NCBI GenBank assembly: GCA_003427395.1
Contig: BFEA01000011.1
Location: 191,802-230,723, forward strand
Reading direction: 5' to 3'
DNA length: 38,922 bases
Source of the DNA: Chara braunii
Taxonomy: Eukaryota; Streptophyta; Charophyceae; Charales; Characeae
Shown here: positions 8,327 to 18,746 of the stretch, piece after piece
How the letters are laid out: every line of letters starts with the position of its first letter
Numbering within the stretch: position 1 is the stretch's first letter
Program-made: the position numbers and the translations under genes
Notes under the pieces: model-generated
The model's input: the letters and a program-made list of their open reading frames with translations, nothing else
Told to the model about the DNA's origin: nothing
Databases searched by the model: none

Positions 8327-10237
8327 GTGGAATCGTTGTTGGTTGTGCACCAATCACCATGGTTGAAGGGTACTGCCCCCGCCGAGGCCGAGCAGGCCCG
8401 GATTGCCGCCATCCTGAAGGAGAGGAAAGAGAAGAGAGAGCTCCTTAAGCAGGCAAAGTTAAAGGCCATCGAGGAGGAGCAGGCGGTAAAGAAGAAGAGA
8501 TTGGAGGAGGAGATGTTGCGGTTCCAGAAAGAGAAGATGATGATGATAGAGAGGGAGGAAGAAGAACCCCTTGAGAGGAGAAGTGGGGGAGACAAAGGTG
8601 AGACAAGTGGCACAACAGGGGAAGATGCATGGATGGAGAAGAAGATTAGAGAGTGGGTGGCTAACTTATCGTTAGGGAAGGATGAGGAGGCACAAATATA
8701 CGTGCCGCAAGAGGAGAAGGAAGTGTTTGCCAGGGAATTGGAGACGATAGAAGACCCCTTGAAACGCCAAACAACAGAGGATGAGAAGAAGATGGAGTGG
8801 AAACTGAGAATGATGAGGGAGAAGAAGAGGAGGAGAGAGGAGGCTAATAGGGCGGCGGAAGAAGTTGAGAAGATTCAAGCCTGTAGAGAGGGTCCCCGCC
8901 AAATTAGATAAGATCCTGGGGTACCTAGAAGTCTTGAGCAAGGCCTTGGGTAGAGGAACATCAGGCCGTCAAGGGTCAAGATGTGACCCTGCACGCCATC
9001 CGATCTGGGTTCAGGGAGTTCGCGCGCGACGTGGTGACTCACGTCGCGACCGAGGTCAAAAAGATGAAGGAAAGCGCACAGCAGTTCTATGTTGGCGCCA
9101 TTGAGGGCGCCAAAGTAGTGGCTGCAGCAGAAGCCGAAGCACGTCCCCGCAAGGACCCTGTCAAGCTCAAATTTCCTGACGCGTGCGGCGGGAAGGAGGA
9201 GAATTTTGACAATTGGGAGGCTAGTGTTAACAACTATGTATACCTACAACACATATTGTCTGAGGAACAAGTCCTCGTAGCCTTCCAGACCCTGAAAGAT
9301 GAAGCAGCCAGTTTTGCTAGGTCCCTTGCGCGCAGCCGGTTGTGAAAACAACATGGTTGCATACTCAAAGACCACCTCACTTCCCCAGTTCCTCAAACTC
9401 CTGAGGGAGCGATTTGCTGATCCCGCGAGAGGCGTTAGGGCCTCTGATAAGCTTCAGACCATTCACTCGCGGCAGTGGAGGAGTGCGAAAGCACTCAAAG
9501 CTGTCATGGACGACTTGGTGGCCGTCCCGGACCACGGGGTCACAGAGACCCAATTGGTCCAGTTATTTTATCGTGCCATGCGAGAGCCCCTGAGAGGGCA
9601 CTTTTTCGACAAGACTCAACAGCCCAACATCACGTACGATTCGTTGAGTAGGGAAGTGGTCTTGTTTGAGGCCAAGTCTATGCCAGTTTCCACTTTCTGG
9701 CACAAAGACTTAGACAACGGCAAAAAGTGGAAAGGCCATACCATCTCAGGCCAAGTCAGGGCTAAGGATCATATGATCCTTACTGTAGTGGAAGGTGGTA
9801 CAGATGAAGTCCCCTACAGTGAGATTGAGTGGGGGCTAGAGGAGGAGGGCAGTAGCTTAGGACAAGGGAGGTCTTATGTTGTTGTCGCGGCTGGAGGGAG
9901 GCCGCAAGGTAGGGGAGGAGGCCAGGGCCAAAGGGGCCAGGCCATGGGAGGCCGAGGATCGCACGCACAGGGGGTTGGTGGTAAAGGGAACCGCCAAGCG
10001 GGAGGTAGGGGTCAAGGTCCCCCGCCAAATCGCCAAGGTCCCAGTCGGTCCCCACAGCGACGAGGTGGAAGGCCACCTCAACAATCAGGAGGATGGCACC
10101 TAGGCTTGCCGCAGGGCAGGCCATGGGAAGATTTGGGCTTGGACCAGCGCGTATGGCAAGAACGCGTGGACTTGGGTCAGTGCGTGTTTTGTGGTGACCC
10201 GGCCCATGTAATTAAATTTTGTCCTAAGTATATATAG
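8327..10237 (+). pseudogene. gag: A gag: long coiled-coil N-terminus, capsid-like core, Gly-rich linker, CCHC knuckle
   Basis: 8327-8911 encodes about 190 residues rich in Lys, Glu and Arg (ERKEKRELLKQAKLKAIEEE), a probable coiled coil. The reading then shifts near 8875, 8955 and 9325. The core (about 9130-9790) holds KFPDACGGKEENFDNWEASV and SRQWRSAKALKAVMDDL, in line with a retrotransposon capsid domain. A Gly/Arg/Gln-rich stretch (RPQGRGGGQGQRGQAMGGRG) precedes the zinc knuckle CVFCGDPAHVIKFC at 10181-10222 (C-X2-C-X4-H-X4-C, intact). Stop at 10235-10237. The start is uncertain because the family start may lie upstream. Three shifts make it a pseudogene. Confidence 0.85.
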
Positions 10238-10246
10238 ACAGGCCCG

Positions 10247-13200
10247 ATGGGCTGCCCAACAGTCAAAAGGCAGCCGCCAGTAGGGGTCGCAACTGCCCCT
10301 ACTTTAAGGCCATGTGGGGAAGCGAGCGCGCGCGGACAGGTAACTCCCACACCACATGAGCCTATGGCAGAGGTTGCAGGCCAATGCCTAGCTAGTTGTC
10401 CGGAGATTGCTTGTGTTAGCGTCTCTCTAGGCACTTCCCTCACAGGCGTGGCAGAAGAGTTGAAAGAGAGGATGCCAACCTGGGCCAAAATGAAGAAGGA
10501 GAGTAAGGGACAACTAATCTTAGCTGATGTAGAGGTGTTCAGGAGTAGAGTAGGAACCCTTATAGATTCAGGGGCTACCCGTAGTTATATTAGCCATAAA
10601 GCGTTGAAGAAGCTGAGGCTAGGATTGAAAGTCCAAAAGTTGGCAGACCCCATAGTCAGTGTCCTCGCAGACAACCACACTATGCGTGTTCAGGACTACG
10701 TGGAGTCCAGGCGTACTTTCGCCTAGAGAAGGATGGGAAGGTGGAGAAAGTTCTCCATTCCCTGACTCTCCTCGTACAGGATGACCTTCCATTTGACATA
10801 GTCCTAGGCATGGACTTGGGAGAGGCAGCAGGGGCCACACTCCATTTGAGAGAGCATGAGTGTAGGCTCCCTAGTCCGTCAGGCGAAGTTAAGACTGCTC
10901 GCCTGGTCCATGTGTCAGGAGTAGACAACTCCTTGGCACATTGCTGCCTCAGTGCTCTCGCGTTCGCGCTAGTGAAAAAGGAGCAATTAGAAAACCAGGT
11001 CTTTGTAGTGTATGTTAGACCTGTCATTGAGCCTAAGGAAGGGGATAGTTCCACAGATCCAACCATTGCCAAGCTGCTGGAAGAGTTTAACGATCTCTCA
11101 GAGCCGCCGACAGGAGTAGTGCCGCGACCGATCCAGCACAGGATAGAGATAGAGCCTGGCAGTAGAACTCCTAAGGGAGCAGTCTACAGGATGTTCCCTA
11201 GAGAGTTAGAGGAGCTGCGCAAGCAGTTGGACGAGCTCCTTGAGAAAGGTTGGAGTAGGCCCAGTTCGTCTCCTTTTGGAGCACCTGTTTTGTTTATCCG
11301 CAAGAAGGAAGGAGAGTTGCGCATGTGCATAGACTATCGGGGTCTGAATGCGATTACTGTTAAGAATGTTGAACCACTGCCCAGGATAGACGATCTCTTA
11401 GATCGGGTGCAGGGTTGCAAGGATCTTTCAAAGATAGATTTGAAGTCCGGTTATCATCAGATAGAAGTCCATCCTGATGACCAGTACAAGACTGCGTTCC
11501 GGGCTAGGTACGGGCATTATGAGTTCATAGTTATGCCCTTTGGACTGACCAATGCGCCAACTACGTTTCAGCGATGTATGAACGATCTGTTTAGGCCTTG
11601 GTTAGATAGGTTTGTCGTAGTTTATTTAGACGACATCCTAGTTTTCAGTAGGACCCTCCAAGAGCACCAAGGTCATTTGAGGCAGGTCTTGGAGAAATTG
11701 AGAGAGTCGAACTTCAAGATCAATGCGAAGAAGGGCGAGTGGGCCAAGACACAGGTTTTGTACTTGGGCCACGTGTTAGACGGAGATGGCATTAAGCCAG
11801 AGGATAGTAAGATCGCGACAATTAGAGACTGGCCGACGCTCCGCACATTGATAGAGTTGCGGTCATTCTTAGGCCTAGCTAACTACCACAGGAAGTTCGT
11901 GAGGAACTTCTCCATTATCACCGCTCCCTTGCGCAGGTTGCTTAAGAGAGAAGTAATCTGGCAGTGGGATAAAGACTGTACGTCTGCGCTAAAGAAATTA
12001 AAGCGCGCATTAATAGAGTATCCTGTCCTCAAAGTAGCAGATCCGTCTTTGCCATTTGTCGTCACCACGGACGCGAGTTAGTATGGTATAGGCGTCGTGT
12101 TACAGCAAGACGACAACAATGGCTACAGACCCGTAGAGTTCATGTCAGCGAGGATGCCCTCAGAGAAGGTTGCTACCTCGACGTACGAGAGAGAACTCTA
12201 CGCTCTCAGACAGGCTTTAGAGCACTGGAAGCATTACCTGCTTGGGAGGCACTTCAAGGTGTACTCCGACCACGAGACTCTTAGATGGTTGAAGACAGGC
12301 CAAAATGACACCTAAGTTGACTAGGTGGGCCGCTGAAATAGCCCAGTATGACTTTGAGCTCAAACCGGTTAAGGGCAAATATAATGTAGTTGCGGATGCT
12401 CTGAGTCGGAGATCAGACTACTTCGGAGCCATAGTTCACTATCTGGACATAGGGAGTGACCTGCAAGAGAAAGTTAGACAGGCGTAAGCGCAGGACCCCA
12501 TCTATAGTGACCTCCTTAAGAAAGTTAAGGAGGCCCCAGAAACTGAGCCAGATTACCGCACTACAGAGGGTTTGCTATTCGAGAAGACTAATGTATTTGA
12601 CCGCCTATGCATTCCCAACAATGAGGAAATTTGCAGTCTGATCCTAGGGGAATGCCATGATACAGAGGGACACTTCGGTTAGCAGAAGACATTAGCCAAC
12701 CTTATGCACGCGTACACATGGCCAGGAATGAAAAACGATTGCATAGAGTATGTCCGCATTTGTAAGGTCTGACAAAGAAACAAGACTACTACGCGTGCCC
12801 CTCTGGGTCTTCTCAGACCCTTGCCCATTCCAGACCAGCCGGGGGATTCAAGATCCATTGACTTCATGGATGCCGGTGTCAAAAGTAGACACGACAAGAG
12901 CCAAGTCATGGTCGTAGTTGATAGGTTTAGCAAGTATGCTATTTTTGTTCCTTTGCCTGCAGAGGCACGCACAGAGTGAGTAATACAAAAGTTCTTTGAC
13001 TTTTGGTTTAGCGAGCATGGAGTCTCGTTGTCCATAGTTAGCGATAGAGATAGTCGCTTTACCAGCCAGAACTGGCAAGAACTCATGAGAGTCTATGGAT
13101 CTAAGTTGTTGATGTTGTCTGGCCGCCATCCAAAGACCAACAGTCAGACAGAGCAGATGAACAAGATCCTGCAGCAAGTTTTGCGCATGTACATTAAACC

Positions 13201-13948
13201 CAATCAGATCAACTGGGACGAGATGTTACCCAAGGTAGCCAGCGCATACAATAACAGCGTACATCTGTCTACCTGTCGCTCTACCAACGAGTTACGCAAG
13301 TCCTTTAGACCACGTAGACCGTTTGAAGGACTGAACCAGGATCAGATTCACAGGCTACCGCCCGGTACCAGGGAGTTCGCAATACAGCATGAGAAAGAGA
13401 TAACAACTGTTGTTGAGAACCTCAGAAAAGCCCAACACCGGATGATAGAACAGGCTAATAAGCACCGACGCCCATCGCAGTTTCAGGTAGGCGACTTGGT
13501 CAGGGTCAAGTCTAAAGAGTTTGCACCTGAGGAGAACATCTCGCAGAAGTTACTGCCCGCATATAGAGGATCGTGGCCAGTTCTAGAAGTTAAGGGCGGA
13601 GAGGATGGGTCGTCCTACACTATCAAGATCCCAACACACCTCCACACCTACCCTGTATTTCACGCCTCAAAGTCGTTGCCGTGTGTCACAAGTCAGCAGT
13701 TTCCCTCTAGACGGTCCATGATCCCTCCGGACATGGACGAAAGATATGACATTGACGGCATTGTAGGTGAAGATGTGTTTAGGACGGGAGGTAGAGGTCG
13801 TCCACAGAAGCAATATAAGGTCCGGTTTGCATATCAGGAACCGGAGGATGACCGCTGGTTCACGAGATCAGAACTTCTAGACACAGCTCCCGATATCGTT
13901 AGAGCCTACGAAAGAGATCAGAAAGGTGAAGGTCCTACCTTGGATTGA
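10247..13948 (+). pseudogene. pol: A pol: protease, RT, RNase H, integrase, chromodomain-like tail; many breaks
   Basis: Protease active site LIDSGATRSYIS is intact (D-S-G at 10565-10573). A one-base shift near 10710 separates it from RT (10741-12081), which keeps motif [12 protein letters not shown] and YLDD (11623-11634). A TAG at 12079-12081 falls in the RNase H box after TTDAS; a shift near 12300, TAA at 12485 and TAG near 12680 follow. The integrase zinc domain (ECHDTEGHFG) has lost its last Cys to a TGA in VRICKV. A TGA lies at 12977-12979. Integrase aspartates (IDFMD, SDRD) and Glu region (HPKTNSQTEQ) are visible. The end (DIDGIVGEDVF to DDRWFTRSELL) resembles a chromodomain. Confidence 0.88.
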
Positions 13949-13986
13949 GTTGTTCTCGAAGGACCTCGAATTTAGGCCGGCGGGAG

Positions 13987-14486
13987 TGAAACGGTATTCA
14001 CCAGTTCGCAGTAGCTGATGCAGGTTCCAGGGCTCGATCCCTAGTCCCCACCTTACGTATGTACAGTATTTGTGTCGACCCCTAGAGTTGAACCCGCAAC
14101 CTGTGTATTTGTAACAGTTGGTAGGTCGTCATCGTAGGGTCTATAGGTAGTAGGGGTTCGATTTGTAGACATGCCGAGTAGGAGTCCTAGTCAGGTCTAG
14201 AAGTCGTAGCTGAAGCTTCTCGAAAGGTCAAGGTCGTAGCTGCTACAGTCACGAAGGGGCAAAGTCGTAGCTGCTACAGTCACGAAAGGCGAAGTCTACG
14301 GCCTTCCGGAAGTTCCTAGGAGTGGCCTTTCGGAGTTCCCCACTGTTAGGCTGAGGCAAGTGGGCAAGTGGCGAGTCAAGTGGTGGAGTCTACCCGTGCT
14401 GAGTCAGCAGTCCCAGTCCTAGGTAGTCCTCGTCCAGCCAAGCAAGAACCGCATGGGACTGTGTGCACTTCGGGCATGGGAAAGGG
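13987..14486 (+). repeat. A 3' LTR plus repeated leader segment
   Basis: 13987-14116 matches 7483-7612; 14117-14486 matches 7613-7978 including the three tandem units (14203-14294). A weak purine run (CGGCGGGAG) precedes 13987. The match ends at the B pol sequence. This is what a second, tandem A copy reduced to LTR and leader would look like. Confidence 0.8.
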
Positions 14487-17400
14487 ACCAACGAGTTGCC
14501 ATGGTAGTTAACGACTACCTTCACGACGTTGAGTGCCTGTTCCCGTACGCGGGAGGGGAATTGAGGCATCGTGTCTCATTCCTGGTGAGCGACAATCTCC
14601 CAATGGACATCTTGTTAGGTATGTACTACCTCTTGGTTGCACAACCCCAGTTCGACTGGGATCGAAAAGTGGTCAAACACACTTTGCCAAGTGGAGGGAC
14701 CGCCAAATTACATAAGTACAAAGCTAGTAGTCTGATTGAGTCTCACAGATGCATGTGTGCGGCCGCATTCTATAATTATTCTAAGCAACATCTAGAGGAG
14801 GGTATGTATCTAGTTTACGTCTCTGCTGCAGACGAGCCGGTGAAAATGTCATCGGAGATAGCGGAGTAGTTGCCAAATACCCTAATCTATTTGAAGAGCC
14901 AACAGGGGTTGTTGAGAGGGAGGCCGTCCATGCTATAGAGATTATCCCAGGGTCTAGCATCCCCAAGGGTAGGATCTATAGGATGTCTCCAGGCGAGCTT
15001 GATGAGCTTCGCCGCCAACTCAAGGAACTCATAGAGAAGGGTTGGATCCGGCCGAGTGTCTCTCCTTATGGGTCTCCTGTCCTATTTGTTCCTAAGAAGG
15101 GAGACACTTTGAGGATGTGCAATGATTATAGGGGCCTCAGTGCCATCACAGTGAAGAACAGGGAGCCCCTACCGTGCATCGACGATTTGCTTGATAGAGT
15201 GCGAGGGTGTCGGTACTTCAGTAAGATAGACCTGAAGTCCGGGTACCATCAGATTGCAATCATCAGATTGCAATCCGGCCTGAGGATCAGCACAAAACCG
15301 CCTTTCAGACCAGGTACGGTCTGTACGAGTTTGTGGTGATGCCATTTCGCCTGTGCAATGCTCCTGGCACCTTTCAGCACACCATGAATCAGATTTTTCA
15401 TGACTACTTAGACAAGTTTGTTATCGTGTACCTCGATGACATACTTATCTTTAGTAGGACTGTCGAGGAGCACGTGGCACATCTAGATAAAGTCCTTGGG
15501 CTCCTTCCTCAGCACAAGTTCAAGATTAACGGTGACACGTGCGAATTTGGCCGCACCCGTATCTTGTACTTGGGTCATGAGATTTCTGCGGAAGGGTTGA
15601 CGCCTGATGACGCGAAGGTGGCCAGCATTCGTGATTGGCCGCGACCTCAGTCTGTGACTGAGATGAGATCTTTCTTAGGGATGACAGCCTACTATCGGAC
15701 TTTCGTTAAGAACTATAGCATAGTGGCCGCCCCTTTGACTGATCTGACCCGCCTTGACGCCCCATGGGAGTGGACAGACAAGTGTGAGGCTGCTTTCAGA
15801 CATCTGAAGCATGTGTTGACGCACTATGAGGTCTTGAAACTTCCCGATCCTGACAAGCCATTTGTAGTTACCACGGATGCCAACCAATATGGCATTGGCG
15901 CCGTGCTTGCGCAGCACGAGGGGCCAAAGTTGAGGCCAGTCGAGTACAAGTCCAAGAAAATGTCGTCTCAGAAGTTGGCAAAGTCCACCTATGAGAAGGA
16001 AATCTATGTGGTGTACAAGGCTCAGACCCATTGGAAGCACTATCTCCTTGGGAGGTTCTTCATCCTCAGAACTTATCATCAGACTCCGAGATGGATGAAA
16101 ACTCAGCCGGTGCTTTCCGACGCTTTGAAGCGTTGGATCAAAGTCATTGAGCAGTATGACTTTGACCCGCAGTATCTGAAAGGGGAGTACAACAAGGTTG
16201 TTGATGCCTTGTCGCGTAGACCTGATTTCTCAGGTGCGCTGATAACTGAGTTCGATCTGACGAACGATGTGACTCGCTCTTTGGTGGAAGCCTTTCGCGA
16301 GGACAAGTTTATGTCTGAGATCCTACGCAGACTAGAGGCGAAGGACAAAAAGACTTCTGTCGAGTTTTAGTTGGTCAACGGCTTGCTATTCCTTGAGAAC
16401 GAACGGAATAAACGATTGTGTGTTCCAAATAGAGAGTCTTTGCATAGTTTGTTTTTAGGTGAGTGACATGATGCCACCGGCCATTTTGGGTACAAGAAGA
16501 CCGCAGCGAATATATTGCAGCGGTTCTGGTGGCCCACGATGATGCGAGATGCCCAACTCTACGTGGAGACATGTCAGGTATGTCAAAGGGACAAGCCACG
16601 TACTCAGGCTCCTCTTGGGCTCCTGAAGCCCCTTCTGATTTCGGAAAGGCCTGGTGAGAGCCTGTCCATGGACTTCATGGATACGCTGGTCACCAGCAAG
16701 AGTGGGATGAGACACATCTTCGTCATTGTGGATAGATTTATAAGTATGCTAGATTAGTAGCCATGCCAAAGACTGCGAAGACCGAATACGTCATCGGATT
16801 GTTTAAAGAGAACTGGGTGAGGGATTTTGGTTTGCCCAAATCCATCGTAAGTGACAGGGATGTCCGATTCACTAGTGAGTTGTGGAAGGTCGCTGCTGCG
16901 GAGCAGGGAACCCACTTGCAGATGACTTCTGGGAATCAGCCTGAGGCCCAGGCCGACCAACTGAACCGCGTTGTACAACATCTGTTGAGGCATTACATCA
17001 AGCCCAACCAGGTCCACTGGGATGAGAAGCTTGCTCTCATCACCAGCCTGTACAACAACGATGTACACAGCGCTACCGGTGTGAGCCCAAACAACTTACT
17101 ATTGACTTTCAAGCCTAGGCTGACTTCCTTCTTCCCGAGAATTAGTCAACTGCTGCACCGGGTACCTTAGAATTAGCCTATCGGTATGAACAGAAGATGC
17201 AGCAGGCGGTAGAACAAATGCAGAAGGCACAGACGGCAATGATAGAGTCTGAGAATAAACACCACCGCCCTTCTACATTTCAGGTTGGGGACAGAGTTTG
17301 GATGAAGTCCTCAGAACTGGGACAGGAGTACGAGATTTCCCGCAAACTTATGCCTCAGTACTTTGGGCCTTGGAAAGTCTTAGATGTTTCTGGGACTGAT

Positions 17401-17775
17401 CCGGATGGCCCATCTTACGTAGTCCGTATCCCTGGTCATCTTCGCACTTACCCTGTCTTTCACGCCTCTAAACTTGCACCTTTCAAGGAAACAGATGAGT
17501 TTCCTTCTCGTCGCTCAATGCTGCCCCCAACCATGAATGGAGAGGTGGACATTGATGATATAGTGGATCACTGGGAGCTGCCAGTTCCGAGACCCACAGG
17601 CAGGGGACGTCCTCCGAAACCGAAGCTGCAGTACCGCGTTCAGTTCCGACATCATACTGATCCAAAGGAGGACCGCTGGTTCACACAGGAGGAACTTATG
17701 CAGACCACTCCTCAAGTCGTAGCACACTACGAGAAATCTCTGCAGAAGGGAAAGCGCCAGGTTATCGAAGACTGA
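14487..17775 (+). pseudogene. pol: B pol (partial): protease end, RT, RNase H, integrase, chromodomain-like tail
   Basis: The protease C-terminal half (VSFLVSDNLPMDILLGMYY) is present but its catalytic site is lost with the truncation. A shift near 14870 leads to RT. A 14-bp tandem duplication (15247-15274) in GYHQI shifts the frame; RT continues at 15333 with YLDDILIFS (YLDD 15429-15440). RNase H has TTDANQYGIG, but the usual TDH is TYH (Tyr codon 16074-16076), so a catalytic Asp is lost. Stops: TAG 16368-16370 and TGA near 16466, just before the integrase zinc domain (HDATGHFG, CQVC). Shifts near 16750 and 17150-17190. Integrase SMDFMD, SDRDVRF and NQPEA are visible. The tail (DIDDIVDHW, KEDRWFTQEEL) resembles a chromodomain. 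Confidence 0.88.
15247..15274 (+). repeat. 14-bp tandem duplication in B RT
   Basis: CATCAGATTGCAAT occurs twice without a gap. C has it once at the matching place. The extra 14 bp break the RT frame at the GYHQI motif. Confidence 0.9.
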
Positions 17776-17801
17776 ACTTCTCAGAGGACTGTCGAAGTTA
17801 T

Positions 17802-17809
17802 GGAGGGAA
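17802..17809 (+). other. B polypurine tract
   Basis: GGAGGGAA directly before the 3' LTR start TGCGAG, the expected place of the plus-strand primer. Confidence 0.65.
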
Positions 17810-18551
17810 TGCGAGATTGAAGCCCCGAGGAGCCCCTTTTCAGGCCCTGCCATGTATTACGTCGGCCGCCCTAAGTGAAGGCAGGCACGACGAGGGCCTG
17901 AGGGCCCCTATTTTGGTCACCACGCAACTCAAGGAAATTCAGGCAGTTGCACAGCACCAGTTGGTTGAGAAAATCCAGGCCCTGGGCCGCCTTTGTGAAT
18001 GTATGGAATTCAGGCATGGGCCAAACACAGCCCGTTGATAGTTGGGTGCGAGCAACCACTACAGGCCCAAGGCCTGAGTTGTGTAGACTGGGCCTCAGCC
18101 TACCGGGGCCTACCGGAAGCTTCTTGGGAAAGGCCCAGCGCAACCTGGGACAAGCAAGCAGGCAGGCCACTTCCATATAGCAAAGGGTCTGCCTCCGTAT
18201 TGGGCATTCGGGTGCTGGCTGCATGTTGCGCAAGCGCTGCTGCGCTATTTGCTGGCCAACGCTCACACGCTCACGGGCGAGCAGGGAAGGAGCAGGCAGC
18301 CACAGTCGAGCTGCGCTGTTGTGAGCTAGGTGTGGCGCAGGGTGGTCCTTGGGTGCATGTGGCATTTGTGTGTTGGGGAACGAGGTTGTGAGTGAAGCGA
18401 GAAACACACCTGGTGCTGGAAGCGTGCGGCATTGGCCGCTATCTGCTCGTACTTCGATGAAGCTGTTGTCGTCATCTTCGCATTGTAGTATAGGCTAGAT
18501 AGGATCTGCCATCTGTAGTCTGGGCGCCGAGCGCCAGATAGGATATCAACA
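17810..18551 (+). repeat. B 3' LTR
   Basis: Starts TGCGAGATTGAAGCCC, similar to the C LTR start TGTGAGGATTGAGCCC. The end at ATATCAACA (18551) is tentative. A TGGTTC stretch follows at once. Reading frames inside are not conserved and are left out. Confidence 0.6.
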
Positions 18552-18745
18552 TTGGTTCTTCGTTGATGATGATGATGGGACTATTTCAGCATTGTCAATT
18601 ATGAACTCTTGGTGTGTTCTTATTTGGTGAAACTCGTGATGCAATTTCACCAAATAAGAACACACCAAGAGTTCATTATTGGTTCGAGGTCACGACTATT
18701 TGGTCTCATATGTATGATGTTGTTTGATTGTTGAAGTTCGCTATG
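18552..18745. other. Stretch between B and D, with a perfect hairpin
   Basis: No gene. Begins with a GATGAT run (18564-18575), then a long hairpin (18600-18677) and two similar CTCATATG words near 18706 and 18744. It could be the remains of a leader of H, whose downstream part is at 36816. Confidence 0.5.
18600..18677. repeat. Perfect inverted repeat, 33-bp arms, 12-base loop
   Basis: Arm 18600-18632 (TATGAACTCTTGGTGTGTTC and on) is the exact reverse complement of 18645-18677. Not part of any element structure I recognise. Options: foldback transposon relic, small-RNA hairpin, or a repair or assembly foldback. Confidence 0.9.
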
Positions 18746-18746
18746 C

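Larger units (their letters stand above)
7483..14116 (+). mobile_element. Element A: chromovirus-like Ty3/Gypsy element, nearly full length, defective
   Basis: Direct terminal copies begin TGAAACGG at 7483 and 13987. Between them lie a leader, gag (8327-10237) and pol (10247-13948: protease, RT, RNase H, integrase, chromodomain-like end). Homology of the terminal copies continues past the putative LTR end into the leader (7613-7978 and 14117-14486), so either the LTR is very short (130 bp) and a second leader follows, or the LTR is longer and its 3' copy is cut. The copy is inactive: I find at least five stops and several frameshifts. Element D is a close relative in the other orientation. 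Confidence 0.85.
14487..18551 (+). mobile_element. Element B: 5'-truncated chromovirus-like Ty3/Gypsy element
   Basis: Starts in the protease region, runs through RT, RNase H, integrase and a chromodomain-like tail (to 17775), a polypurine tract and a 3' LTR. Gag and 5' LTR are missing. Closest relative in the window is C; H is of the same group. Truncation coincides with the A leader junction near 14487. Confidence 0.83.
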
